Positions 9,587-21,839 of a stretch of DNA of 64,000 bases are shown piece by piece. Origin of the DNA: Misgurnus anguillicaudatus (lineage: Eukaryota > Chordata > Actinopteri > Cypriniformes > Cobitidae); contig NC_073356.2 in NCBI RefSeq assembly GCF_027580225.2, forward strand, positions 16,893,501 to 16,957,500, in the 5' to 3' direction. The translations under genes and the position numbers were made by a program. Below the pieces are notes generated by a model. The model worked only from the letters and a program-made list of their open reading frames with translations. It was not told where the DNA came from and ran no database searches. Positions within the stretch are counted from its first letter, which is position 1. Every line of letters starts with the position of its first letter.

Positions 9587-12500
9587 AGTCTGAGCGAAAC
9601 TGACTCTGATGCCTCAGCCTGCCGGGGACTGACTCACCTGCCTCACTCGCTCAAATATGCTAACGCTAGCACGCTAACAAAGAGAGAAAAGACTATTCTT
9701 AGGGCGATCACCTACAGGAGGTCCATTTCAGGTCATATTGACTTGCCATGATAGAGAACGCAAAGATATTCTTTGTTTTAAATTCTCCTCGTTCTTTATT
9801 GTTACTACATTTATTATCAATTCTTGTCGGTGATGTCGTTTATTGTTGTTGTGGCTCTCGTATACGTTCATGTAAATAAGATGAGAAAATAGACAGCTGG
9901 GACCTCCCTTTTTTCTTTCTTTACGTTCTCAAAGCTCTCTATCCAGTAGCTGGGAAACTATTTGACCTCATTCAAAGACACTTTAAACAAAGAAAAACCA
10001 AGGAGATACTTCATATTTGATGTAAGCGATTCGAAAACAAACAGCATTGAGGAATAAACACGGCACGCATGGCATCTGCGTCGTACGTGGTGGAGTAAAC
10101 GTTGGACGGCGTTTCCGGCTCACTAGCTGAACTCCGCAGATGTGCAGCAGGAACGCAGATGTTCATCCCTCTTCTGCAAGATCATATCCAGGTCAATGGT
10201 CTGAGAAATATAAAAAGCTGGAATGTGAGGGCGAACCAGATCAGATTCTTGCTGGATGTCGAACACCACACAGCGTAATGAACGATGCGCTCTTGCACTC
10301 CAAACAGGAAGTGAAGTCATCAGCCCACCAGAGCAGGACTGTCACGTCCTCACTACATGACAGCCGCCGGAGAAACAAAGGGCTGAGAAATTACCCATAA
10401 ATCACGGCCCGATCCCGCCCTGCCTATCTCTAACCCTTCCATCAATCCTTGTTTTTGCTTCTTCTAGATCTCATTGTGTTAAACACTCGTGTCCTGTGCC
10501 GTCTCCGATGGTTATTTATTGTACATGTGCTGGACAATTGTGACGACGCATAATAGTTTAAACCACAGTCACAACTTTTCGATTCACCTTTCTAGGCTTT
10601 CTAGGTGCGAAACATCTTTTCTCTTGTTTTCTCTCTCGCAAGCTGCTTTTCTATTCGTGTGTGTTCGTGGTAGTCCCCTTGTAGTTCTCTTAAAAGAAGA
10701 CGAACGCTTTTCCCGTTGTCCTCGAAAGACAAACGCTATCTCAGTGCTGCTACTTCAGTATCATTCGAATCTTTTTTCTGAGATCTAGCATGTTACATGG
10801 AATGCTAACATAAATGTTTTTGTACATGGGACGTACATAAATGTATTTGCACTGTCACGATTTCTCTTGGCATGCTTCTTTTGGCAGTTTTTCCCGTCAC
10901 TTCACGGTTTATCTTTGGAGTGCTTGGTTACATATCTGTGATTTTGATTTATTTCTTGTTAAAAAACAAAAGAAAAACGACAAAACAGAGGTATCGCAAT
11001 CTGCTTTCACTGACATTTTTTTCCTAACATAATGGCAACGTTCGCTTTGAATAGGACAGCGCATGCACATGCATACTGAACGCTATGGTATATGTTGTTT
11101 TGTTTTATACAAAAATGAAAAAATGCACAAAAAAAACACTAACTTTCCAAATGCAGAGGTAAACAGACAGCTTTAACACTGCAGAGCACCAGGATACACA
11201 GTATTAGAATTAACATGGAAGACAGCCAAAGACAGACATGAAGGACCAAAACCTGATTTTATCCAAACGAACAACAAATATTCACTCTTTTATTGAAGCA
11301 TTAAGCAGGTTTTAAATACCATCCGAAAACCTTTAATTCTCCCCGTCCGGTTCAGCTCGCATGGGAGAAGACGCCACACAAAACCATGTAGCAGTTCTTG
11401 AGGCAAGAGGGTTCACGTACGTACGAGACGGTCTGAATGATTGAGCAATAATCCAAAAGTCGACAACAATTTCATCTTTGATGTTTTCCCTTCCGTGACT
11501 CTTCGCGAAAAGGCGACGCACTCGAAATAGCCCGGCCGAAGCTGTTCGCATTCATAAACGACGCATGCAACCAAACGTTCAAGTGTTTCAGCTCATGATA
11601 TAAAGCCATGTTAGATAGAAACAGTTTGTTTCTAAAACTAAACAAACAAGACAAAACCTCCAAAATGGCTTGAGAGGAAGCGAGGACTATATAAGCACTT
11701 CGACAGCTCTCGCCCCAAAACCATGGTGCTAAACGCTGCCTATTTGACCTCTCGGGAGGAGACTCCTGCTATACAGTACATGCTATGGTTAAATAATCCA
11801 AAAAGTAAGGTGTAAGACACCTGTCCGAAACTTCACAAAAGCTGCGTATTTGAGAAAAACGTATATATATAGTGAAGTGATCAGGGGCGACCTGAATAAA
11901 AAAATAAGCACGGGCAAAGCGGACGCCTCCTTCTCCTTCCCACGCTAGTACGTCTGTTTTGCTACGACCTTTTTCCTCGGTGGCAAAAAGTCTCACTCTA
12001 CCTCTGACAGCATGTTAGGAGCACCAGTCGCCGAGCGGACGCTGGTCTAGTCAAACCAAATGGGCACTTGAGAACAAGACTTAAACCCAAAGGTAAAGCT
12101 CATACAGCTGTAAACCATATCACTACTTGGTAACAATGCAGACCTCATGAGAAAAAAACGTAAGATGAATAGAATACGTAAGATAAAAATAACAAAAAAA
12201 ACTTTTTTTACGTTCCTTACGTCGTACAGATCGCTTTGAGTTTGTAAATACGGCAACTCAAAGTAAAAAAGATGACTCCATTTGATATACACTTTAAGAT
12301 GAGAAATGTGATAATCGCCCTCCTTTTCACCTGCACCCCCCCTCTTCCCGTTTCTGTCCTCTGTTGTGAGACACGCTATAGGCCGCTCGTAGGTTCATGT
12401 TTATGGGAGTTCACGCAGTGAACAATCTTCGCTTGCCGGTGCGTGAGGTGTTTTCAACTTTAGGTTAAAAAGGGACGGTGGAAACACAAAGTGAAGTGGT

Positions 12501-12820
12501 GGGTGGGTTCAGGGATGGGCAGTCGTAGGGTTCTTGGAAATCTTTATTGTGAAAAAAACTCATGAAAGTCGTTGTGCAATACTTAACGGAAACATGAACC
12601 ACAGGTGAAGGTGGACTGGGAGGCTGCGGCCTCTCGGTATACTCTTGGGTTTTTGAGTCTACTGTGTCAGAACTGTGGTTTCTTGTTGAATCTGTTTTCT
12701 TTATTTTATTCTCTCATTTTGGGGGGCTGTAGTAAATGGTCTGTCAGTCTGTGAATCTTTGCAGTATGATTCTGGTATTGTTGTACTCTTTACTGTGTAA
12801 TAAATATGTTCATACCTGCA
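9587..12820 (+). other. runx1t1: Probable runx1t1 3' UTR (about 3.2 kb)
   Basis: After the stop codon there are about 3.2 kb with no recognised mobile element, unlike nearly every other non-coding stretch here. AATAAA occurs at 10053-10058 and again at 12799-12804 ('gtaataaatatg'), giving a short and a long candidate polyadenylation site. Two UGUAAAUA words (9871-9878 and 12243-12250) fit the Pumilio consensus. The extent is inferred; RNA data would be needed to confirm the 3' end. Confidence 0.55.
12799..12804 (+). terminator. Candidate distal poly(A) signal of runx1t1
   Basis: AATAAA followed by T/GT-rich sequence (gttcatacctgc... tgtggattttttcttgtcttttgtc), the usual downstream element. 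The proximal alternative is AATAAA at 10053. Confidence 0.45.
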
Positions 12821-12987
12821 TTGCCAACTGTGGATTTTTTCTTGTCTTTTGTCATCAGAAAAGATCAGATGACCGACAGTGCCTAATAGGAGAGATTTAT
12901 GGGGTTCCCATGATCATGGAAAATTAGGACATTTTTAAACAGCTTTTCAGACCTAGAAAACTTCTAGGTAATAATTCAGCCCTAATG

Positions 12988-12991
<4 letters not shown>

Positions 12992-13082
<91 letters not shown>
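12992..13082. repeat. (TA)n microsatellite, about 90 bp
   Basis: Uninterrupted TA dinucleotides; likely length-polymorphic. Confidence 0.97.
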
Positions 13083-13085
<3 letters not shown>

Positions 13086-13094
13086 CACTTTTGA

Positions 13095-13220
13095 CTTTTG
13101 AAATTCAAGTCCCGCCCTACCTTTTTCTCGTTTCAGAAGCCATTTTAATCAGATATACCTCATGAATGGAAAAATTAGGCAATCGCCATACTTTTTATTT
13201 CATTGTGACTAATGTTTTAA
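13095..13220. repeat. Dispersed repeat fragment related to 27965-28085
   Basis: Shares 'tttcagaagccattt', 'ggatatac/agatatacctca' and 'aggcaatcgc' with 27965-28085 in the same order. Termini not found. Confidence 0.5.
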
Positions 13221-13373
13221 AGTTTTAAATTATTTTTGTATACACTTCCATAAACAATGGCAAAAATGTGTACCCCAGCTGTCACTGGAGCTGTGCCCTT
13301 TCATAAAGTACTGCTTTGCACTTCATATTAGTACCTTGGCACCAAATATATACTTGGCACATTAATGGGTACT

Positions 13374-13928
13374 GCCCATAGACTGTAAAATAATATGGAC
13401 GTAGTGTCTGTGACGTCACCCATTGGTTTGTGAATAACTTTTTTGAAGCTTAAAGTTGGAGGTGTCTGCCGTCACCATCTTAGTCACCGCGCATCACTCG
13501 CGGATAACCGAAAATGGGTAAAGAGGCGGGATGTGGGTGAAGCTGAAGTGGCTTGTTGCTAAACCCACTCCCCCATAGCTCGAGTCTAGTGACAGCAGTG
13601 GCTGTTCAACCGTCACTCAAGTGGCCACACCCTTAATAATGCAGAACTTTAAGGCTTAATACATTTTTTTATGGATAAGTTACAAAAAATTTACCCCCTC
13701 ACAGTTGTCATGAAGGGCAAAATTAGCTATACAGACCAAAAACACATTTTGTACCAGGCTGTTAACACATTATTTTCTACTGTAAAGTTGGGCATTTTAA
13801 CATGGAGGTCTATGGGAATTGAATTCTTAATCTTAAAATTATTTTTGAAACAGCTGAGTTATATCAAATTGATGAAGAGAAGCATTTTAATATTGTTTCA
13901 AAGTCATCTCAGGTTGCGACCTCAATAG
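13374..13928. mobile_element. Dispersed repeat, copy 1 (pair with 37405-38045)
   Basis: Starts near 'catagactgtaaaataata' and runs through 'tggacgtagtgtctgtgacg', 'ataaccgaaaatgggtaaag' and 'acccttaataatgcagaact' to the AT-rich 'attttctactgtaaagttg' region. The copy at 37.4 kb is collinear over at least 480 bp with obvious divergence. No protein-coding potential. Confidence 0.75.
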
Positions 13929-13949
13929 GCTGCTTGAAAGAAGAGTATG

Positions 13950-14369
13950 GCTGCGTCCGAAACCGCATACTGTATAGTAGGTACTGAATTAGATGAAGTA
14001 CCTACTTACTTGGCGTTAAAACAGTAGGTACTGTACAGTATGAATCCTGGTAGTATGAATGAGATTCGGACGTACTACATCCGCCATGTTGTTACATCAC
14101 ATGACATACGTCGTCATCACGTCGTGTCATTTCAGCGCGAAAACAGCCGCGTGCCTCTTCTTCTTCGTTGGATAACTCCTCGTCCGGGGCATCATGGGAT
14201 AGTGAAGCGTCCATCGTATGCACACTGCAAAATCTAACCGGAAGTAGTAGGTCATCCGGGTACTTTTCGCATACTGTTTTTCGAATACTATGTTTTCGGA
14301 CATACTACTCGCCTCGCCTACTGCTTTTCGCATACTATACAGTATGTAGTAGGCGGTTTCGGACGCAGC
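13950..14369. mobile_element. MITE with TIR GCTGCGTCCGAAACCGC, 420 bp
   Basis: Left GCTGCGTCCGAAACCGCATA; right ...gcggtttcggacgcagc. Internal 'tactatacagtatg' palindromes are present on both arms. Target duplication unclear (flanks agtatg and atatga). No coding capacity. Confidence 0.8.
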
Positions 14370-14425
14370 ATATGATTTTGCAGACAGATTATAGGCGAGG
14401 GTGGTTACCTTGAAGATGCTAATAT

Positions 14426-15955
14426 GTGAGCATGGACCACAAAGCCAGTCACAAGGGTCATTTTTTTAATTGAGATTCATCCATCATATGAAAGCTAAGG
14501 TGATAGCCATTTAATATAATAAATAACTTTGGTAACACTTTACTTGAAGGAGTGTTCATAACACTGACATAAAATCTTCATAATCTTGACATGACATGTG
14601 TGATGAACACGAAGGAGATTTTATGCACGTTTATGACAAGTGTCATTTGTTCAGTTATGTCATTTTTAATGCAAAGATGACATTGTTTAAGATGTCTTTG
14701 TTATGACAACTTGACATAAACCAATACATCATAACCTGTCATAAACATGACATAGCAGAATAATCATCAAACTTAAGAAACTTTCTAGCCTTATGGGTAT
14801 TTAAATGTCATTAAGTGTTAATACTATGTCAAATAATTTTAAATACCTTAACAAAATGCAACAGGCACATCAAAATATTATACTTAACTTTATGTATGTG
14901 CACAATACATAAAAAAACTGACAACTAACAGAACTTGTTCTTCCTCACACAGAGAATCCTGAAATTTTCTGATATAGAAGAAAAAACAAACAAAACATTT
15001 AATCAATTTAATTTAATGTTAATAACTTTGCAGCGATATGCGCTGCATGGCTTAACCCATTATTATACTGTTGGTCTCCAAATGCAATAAAATATAATTT
15101 AATCAAATTTAATTATTATTATTATTGAATGATTGATTTTATTTGTTAAACACATGGAGGAAACTTAAAAAACCATTATGAACTGAAGAATATTCATGAT
15201 GTTGTTATAAAACTATTTGACAGAGTATTAACACTTAATGACATTTTAATGACACATTATATTTTTATCACTGTAGTTGAGGTCAAGAAAAATATTCATG
15301 ACGCTGTTATAAAACTATTTGACAAAGTAGTAACACTTAATGATTTTAATGACAAATTCAATTCGTATCACTGGTAAAAAGTGGTCAGTTATGTTGTCTT
15401 GATAATGTCAAGTTGTCATGACAACTTATGATGTATTGGTTTATGTCAAGTTGTCATAACAAAGACATCTCAAACAATGTCATCTTTGCTTTAAAAATGA
15501 CATAATTGAACGAATGACACTTAATGACAGTTGTCATAAACATGCATAAGGTCTCCTTCATGAGGAGTGTGTGTTTATGGCATTTGTCATGTCAGTCTTA
15601 TGAACACCCCTTCAAGTAAAGTGTTACCAAAAAGGAATTTATATATGGTTTGTTAGGACAGGACAATAGCCTCTACAAACTATTTGAAAATCTGGAATCT
15701 GAAGGTGCAAAAAAATCTAAATATTGAGAAAACCGCCTTTAAAGTTGTCCAAATGAAGTCCTTAGCAACACATATTACTAATGATGAATACATTTTTGAT
15801 ATATTTATGGTAGGAAATTTACAAAATTGAACATAATCTTTAGTATCCTAATGATTTTGGCATAAAAGAAAAATCATCAATTTTGATCCATACAATGTAT
15901 TTTTGGCTATTGTTACAAAATATACACGTGCTACTTGTGGTCCGGGCAGGGTTAC
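14426..15955. mobile_element. GTGACCCTGGACCAC-family element split by an insertion
   Basis: The left part has 'catggaccacaaagccagtc' and 'aagggtca'; the right part ends 'cttgtggtccgggcagggtt'. Internal words 'gcaaaaaaatctaaatattg' and 'aagttgtccaaatgaagtcc' match the better-preserved relative at 47321-48320. The two halves are separated by the element at 14531-15628. Confidence 0.65.
14531..15628. mobile_element. Long inverted-repeat MITE GGTAACACTTTACTTGAAGG, 1.1 kb, nested
   Basis: Begins GGTAACACTTTACTTGAAGG and ends ...ccttcaagtaaagtgttacc. Each arm is several hundred bp of repeated 'tgacat/atgtca' words ('catgacatgtg', 'ttatgacaacttgacat'), so the transcript would fold into a long hairpin. 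A second copy is at 62204-63083 in a pex1 intron. Confidence 0.8.
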
Positions 15956-16146
15956 ATTACATGTTTCTATTTATTTTGTATGTCTTTAGTTGCAACATTA
16001 TTCCTTTAGTGAAATTTGATTTTTTTTTTAAACATCTTTACCCAGTAATTGCAAATAACTTAAAAAATTATGGAAATGTAATCAACACTATAGGGGCGGT
16101 TTCCCAGACAGGTCTTATCCTAAAATGCATGTTTAAGCTGCCTTAA

Positions 16147-17788
16147 AGGAATATTCCATTTTCTTAAAAGAAAAATCCAGATAATTTACTCACCACCATG
16201 TCATCCAAAATGTTGATGTCTTTCTTTGTTCGGTCGGGGGGAGGTTGTGTTTTTTGAGGAGAGCATTCCATGATTTTTCTCGTTTTGATGGACTTCAATA
16301 GAGCCCAACATTTAATACTCAACACTTAACAGCTTTCTTCAACGGAGCTTCAAAGGACTCTAAGAGGCTGTTTACACTTGGCATTAACATGTGTTTTCGT
16401 CGATCGGATCACAAGTGGATGACGTTAATGCCAGGTGTAAACGGTGTTCAAAACGTTTTGAGCTCGTCCACTTTCGACCACTTTTAACCACATCCAGAGG
16501 TGGTCGAAACCACTTTCGATCGGATCGCTTTGGAGTTGTGGAACGCACATGTGGTTGAATGCGTTCGAACAGCCACGCGCGACCGCCTTCTCTCCGCCCA
16601 TTTATCTAATCTGAGGTATTAAACACAAGTTTTACGTCTTTTTTGACTTCTGGCGTGAACATTCGGTGAACAGCGCTATTTTTAGCCTTTCATTGATAAA
16701 ACTAAGCGGCTGATCTCCGTAGTTTCGTTTTGAAAGCGTGTGAAAGTTGCGCGATCCTATTTCATCAACTGCGCTGAAAATTCAAAGAAAGCTCTTACAT
16801 ACTCATGTACAAAACACTGTGCAGCATGTTTACTTGCTAAACAAGCAGTGCACTCCGACATAATATTAGTTTGCGTCCATATAAACTCATAATTACTCCC
16901 GCTCGGGTTTGAATGACAGCAGAGAGACTCGCCCACCGTCTCACAGACCACCCCCTCATAGTATTCAGCACAGAAGCGGTCGAAAGTGGACAAAAGAGAC
17001 GGATTTAAATACCAGGTGTAAACGTAATGTGTCTCTCTCGTCCACTTGTGATCCGATCGATGAAAACACATCTTAATACCAAGTGTAAACAGCCCCTAAA
17101 CGATCCCAAACGAGGCACTAGGGTCTTATCTAGTGAAACGATTGTCATTTTTAACAAGAAAAATAAAAAATATGCTCTTTTAAACCACAACTTTTTGTCT
17201 GGGTCCGGTCCAGCGCGACCTAACGTAAATGTGTGGTGACGTAGGGAGGTCACGTGTTACATATATAAAACCCACATTTGCGGACCATTTTAAACAATAA
17301 ACTGACACAAAGACATTCATTAATATCATTCGATAACCAACAACGTGGGAACGGTCCTCTTTCTCAACACTTGTAAACACTGGGGCGGAGTTTCGCGTTC
17401 GTCCTCTGTGACCTCTTGACGTCATGACGTATTGCGTGGGGTCGCGCTATCGCATCACGACCGGATTTAGACGAGAAGTTGTGGTGTAAAAGAGCATATT
17501 TTTTTATTTTTCTTGTCAAAAATGACAATCGTTTCGCTAGATAAGACCCTTATGCCTCGTTTGGGATCGTTTATAGTCCTTTGAAACTCAGTTGAAAAAA
17601 ACTGTTAAGTGTTGAGTTAAGTATTAAATGTTGGGGTCTATTAAAGTCCATTAAAATTAGAAAAATCCTGAAATGTTTTCCTCAAAAAAATTTCTTCTCG
17701 ACTGAACAAAGAAAGACATCAACATTTTGGATGACATGGTGGTGAGTAAATTATCTGGATTTTTCTTTTAAGAAAATGGAATATTCCT
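16147..17788. mobile_element. Middle element: AGGAATATTCC long-TIR MITE, TTAA-flanked
   Basis: Ends AGGAATATTCCATTTTCTTA and its reverse complement; TTAA at 16143-16146 and 17789-17792. The long arms include 'ccaccatgtcatccaaaatg' and 'gacaatcgtttcgctagata'. The uninterrupted copy is 23932-24825. It carries the inner insertion 16364-17096. Confidence 0.85.
16364..17096. mobile_element. Inner element: PIF/Harbinger-like, TAA target, 733 bp
   Basis: Left TIR GAGGCTGTTTACACTTGGCA; the right TIR reverse complement is GGGGCTGTTTACACTTGGTA. TAA flanks at 16361-16363 and 17097-17099. The orthologous position in the 23.9-kb copy (24139-24141) has a single TAA, which proves the insertion and its 3-bp duplication. 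'cgatcggatcacaagtgga' is repeated near both ends. Confidence 0.9.
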
Positions 17789-17968
17789 TTAATTTAAAAA
17801 CATTTTGTACTGACACATCTTAACATAAATCAGCCCCATTGTTTTTTCTCAAGATGCATACCTGTATCGTTTTTTGTAAGGTATGTTTGTAACAACTACT
17901 TAAATCTCTTAACATAACTAAGGCTTATTCCTGAATTAATCTAAACCCTGTCCGGGAAAACTGGTCCC

Positions 17969-20325
17969 TAAGAATGAAATCTCGGTGCTTGTAAACATTG
18001 CAGACTTATTTCTTATATGAATACTTGAGTCAACAAAAGAAATGTGTCCAGAACCTGAACTATACTCTTGTTACACAGACACGTTATTAAAGGCTGAGTA
18101 AATCATGATGTGGTATGTATGTATACCCGAAAAAGCTTTAAGAGAAATTAAGTTTTAAAAAGCCATTTGTAAGGCCTTGTACACCCAACATAAGTGGCCT
18201 TGAATATTGAGAAGTAAATGCTCTCTCTGAAGGGAAGCTATTAGCGCTCAAGGTCTATATTTAAAGTGTCACTTAATTCCTGTGTCCCCCATTTTACATT
18301 TGACCTAATGTTGAAATGTTAATACGTCCAATATTAAGCCCACTTTCTCCCGTAACGTGTCGGCAGCATTGACAAGGAAACACATTCAGCGCCGCAATTA
18401 CCTCCGTCCTAGCCGAAAGCCTTTATAAATGCGCCGTTTAGATGCCGTCCCCCATGCATGCCACCAAAATTAACCCTTTGATCCGGTAATCGCTCAGCTG
18501 TGAAAAGCCTTGTGTGAGAACGACGAAACTCTTCGGACCAAAAGACGTTTTCCTCCTTATCTCCGTTTATTACCATTTAAGAGATCATAAAGCTAAGGAT
18601 GAGTTGAAACACTGTGATGTTCCCACCGTCATCCGGCTTCCTTTCTTCTGGAACGTTCTTTATCAAGTGGCAAGAATTGACAGACCCTCAATTAAGCAAG
18701 GTCTGGAGAACTGTTCCTCGCCGATAACAATACAAATGGATTCTCTCAAACAGAGAAAAACAGCTGTCTCTATTATTTGAATGCTTCACCTTTCCCCGCT
18801 CCATTAATTGGGTCTTTGATCACAGGCAGAGGTGCGGAGTGCCTGATAAGGAAAAGGTTATTAGTAAAGTAGCCCGGAGGACCGAGTCTCGTTCTAGCGC
18901 GGGCTGTGGGAGATGAGATAAACCCGTAATGCCCGTGTGTGCATGTGCTCGCGAGCGATAGGGACGCCGTCTGCCCCGGAACGTTCGGCAAGGAGAAGAG
19001 CAATGAGACGATAGCTAATGCAGGATATAAATTCGGCTTCCAGGGATGGAAAGTAGGATTAAAGTCCATAAAGAGTTTGCCTTTAAATGGTTTACATTTT
19101 TTGCCTCTAAATCAAACTGTGTCAGAGAATTTCACCGTGCTTTTTTCAACCCGACACGAGGCGAGGAATATTACTGCGGGCTTACAGTGGCAGAGGAGAA
19201 AATAACATTTTGCCTTTGAGAGTTAAGCGAGAGCGTCTCTTTAATACCCGGCGAGCTAAATTCAAGGATTTACGTCTGATTCAATCTGAGCCTGTTTATA
19301 TTCCCACATCCGTGGAGCGATTCGAAACACCTCGTTGAGGAATCTTCAGGAAAAACTCGCTTCTTTTTTTACTCCAGCCACAGAGGAATACAACTGGGGG
19401 GTACGAGAATATATTAGGGCTGTTATGGTGGGACTAAAGTGACTCCACGGTGAAAACATTTTTGATTAAATTACAGAACACAAGGTTATCTTTCTCCAGC
19501 ACATGCTTCACTGCCCCGGGCCTGGATAATCTGTTAATACCATTCAAGCAAAATGACATTATTAAGCAAGTGGAGTAGTGCGTCTCCGCCCGGTCCTGAA
19601 TGATGCATGCAGACGACCCTCCATCACCCTTGACAGTGTGGGCAGTGATGTGAAGAGAGTAATATATATCGTGCACGAGAGAGAGAGAGAGGCTCGCAGT
19701 GACAAAAATATTACTTAAATGTCAGATAATGGTTCAATGCCATCCATTATATCTAAGTAAGAATATTTCAAATATAGAGGAAATGGTACATACATTGTAT
19801 GAATGTATCATCCAGATTTCTTGTGTTCTTATAGATGTTTTTCCACCGTCAGAGCATCGCTGTGCATGCTGATAATACTTTAGGTGGAGCCACGCTGATG
19901 AAAACCACTCTCATGCCCCTTGAACACTGAAGTGATGCCGGTTTGTGTCAGAAAAGTGCCGACTTGCGCACCTCCATCAGCCCAGAGCTGCAGGTCTTCC
20001 CCAGCTGAGATGAGTGATGGCTAATGAAAGTAGAGACCGAACCGGAGCGACTGCTACCCACTGTGTGTTTAAAGCCTGATTGATGCTTTTCGTGATTCTC
20101 CAGCCTCATCTTCACATGAACAGCTTGCTCTAAACACACAGGGCAGCGCTTGCTGACTTCAATGCAAACTTTGTGTTTACGAGAACCTGCTCAGGGCACC
20201 GTAAAACTTTAGGAGGCATATGGAGCTCGCACCTTTCAAGCCACTACAGGATGTGCTCTGCATATTTTCAGTTGATTTTGCTTGATACTCACATAGATCG
20301 TCTTATGAACTTCATGTAATTTAAT
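17969..20325. other. Repeat-poor intergenic block downstream of runx1t1
   Basis: No exon recognised. About 18300-20300 is GC-balanced and largely free of the transposon families that fill the neighbourhood. It holds only a short GA run (about 19677-19692). Its character (long unique sequence near a developmental regulator gene) fits candidate conserved non-coding elements. Inference only. Confidence 0.4.
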
Positions 20326-20329
20326 TTAA

Positions 20330-20759
20330 AGGGGACATTTCACAAGACTTTAAGATGTCAAATAAACCTTTGGTGTCCCCAGAGTACGTATGTGAAGTTT
20401 TAGTTAAAAATATCATATAGATAATATATTATAACATGTTAAAATTGCCACTTTGTAGGTGTGAGCAAAAATGTGCTGTTTTTGGGTGTGTCCTTTTAAA
20501 TGCAAATGAGCTGATCTCCGCACAAAATTGCAGTTTTGTGGTTGGATAGTGCAGATTAAGGGGCGGTATTATACCCTTCTGACATCACAAGGGGTGCTAA
20601 ATTTCAATGACCTATTTTTCACATGCTTGCAGAGAATGATTTACTAAAACTAAGTTACTGGGTTGATCTTTTTTTACATTTTCTATGTTGATACAAGCAC
20701 TGGGGACCCATTTATAGCAATTAAACATGAAAAAGTCAGATTTTCATCATATGTCCCTT
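20330..20759. mobile_element. AGGGGACA MITE, copy 1, TTAA-flanked
   Basis: Starts AGGGGACATTTCAC and ends ...catatgtccct, with TTAA at 20326-20329 and 20760-20763. 'gtgtccccagagtacgtatg' near the left and 'caagcactggggaccca' near the right are shared with the copies at 35554-36078 and 40190-40563. Confidence 0.85.
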
Positions 20760-20763
20760 TTAA

Positions 20764-21100
20764 TGGGTAGTCTGGGCTAGGCTAGTTTTCACATCAGTTG
20801 GCACTCCAGAGATTATTTCATAGGGTGGCTCTGTTTATAAAAGTTAGTTTCTGCATTGGGGCATGCACTGAAGATATTTGTTATTGCTCAAAAATATAAA
20901 AAAATGTATCTGTTTGTGACAACATGCCCCAATAGTAAGGCATGTTATTACACTATGCTGCCACATTTGGGTTTTATTCAGGTCCAAGTACTCACAAGGG
21001 ACACAAGTTTAAATGTAAAAAACAATGTTTTATTTAGACAACAGAAATGGTAATGTATGCTAATGTAAAGTAGCTTTAAAAAAAGTGTTTGAAACCCACA
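20764..21100. other. Intergenic, nothing recognised
   Basis: AT-rich unique sequence with no termini, exon or RNA gene seen. Confidence 0.4.
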
Positions 21101-21108
21101 TATAGTAC

Positions 21109-21825
21109 TAGAGTTGGGTCCAAGTCCACCTTTGTCGAGTACAAGTCAAGACCAAGTCCCTAAACTCCAAGTCCAAGTCCGAGTCCAAAAGCGTCCGAGT
21201 TGGACTCAAGTCCGAGTTCTTAAAGGCCGAGTCCAAGTCGAGTCCGCCCGAGTCCAGAAAGTAATTAAATTGAAAAAAAGATAAAAAATTTGTATTGTAA
21301 ATTGTTACTTTCTATCAATACTTTAACTTTTCAATCCATTAAACCAATGGCAATATAAAAATGTAATAAAAATACCTCTATTGCATCTTGTCATTGAACA
21401 TTTTTATTTTATGTCAACTAGTTTATCAAAAATTATTTTAAAGAAAAGAAAGGGATATAGAGGTATCTTTATTTTACCAGATGTCTTGCAAATAAATTCT
21501 CTATGATTTTTGTAAGCAAAACAAATTATTGCTGACTTTGAGGACATTGTATGCGTATGATGCGACTAGCTGCTGCCTGCAAGTGTGTTGCAGTAAAATA
21601 ACAGGAGGGGAGACAGTGAGACATTAATTAATTTCTCATCTCAAGTTTATGCTGATTTTATTGTTACACGTGACACGGACTCGACTGTACTCGGGATATT
21701 TTCCGAGTCCAAAATGTCCAAGTCCGTGTCAAGTCCGAGTACAAATTCACCCGAGTGCGTGACAAGTCCGAGTTCATTCAAAATTGGACTTGAGTCCGAG
21801 TCCAAGTTCGAGTACCCCAACCCTA
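21109..21825. mobile_element. hAT-type MITE with perfect 8-bp target duplication, 717 bp
   Basis: Ends TAGAGTTGGGTCCAAGTCCA and ...agtaccccaacccta. Octamers tatagtac at 21101-21108 and 21826-21833 are identical, as expected for hAT transposition. Both ends carry dense arrays of gagtcc/aagtcc hexamers (about 21118-21260 and 21675-21810). The middle is AT-rich and has no transposase frame. Confidence 0.88.
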
Positions 21826-21839
21826 TATAGTACAACACT

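Larger units (their letters stand above)
16093..17968. mobile_element. Outer element of a three-level nest (GGGGCGGTTTCCC)
   Basis: Left end ggggcggtttcccagacagg; right end cctgtccgggaaaactggtccc, related to the uninterrupted 216-bp element at 6063-6278. Its own sequence is only about 230 bp; the rest is the insertion 16147-17788. Confidence 0.65.

Noticed and set aside
9298..9603. Arg/Pro-rich frames of 89 and 101 codons over the runx1t1 terminal exon
   Set aside because: Out-of-frame shadows of the MYND exon.
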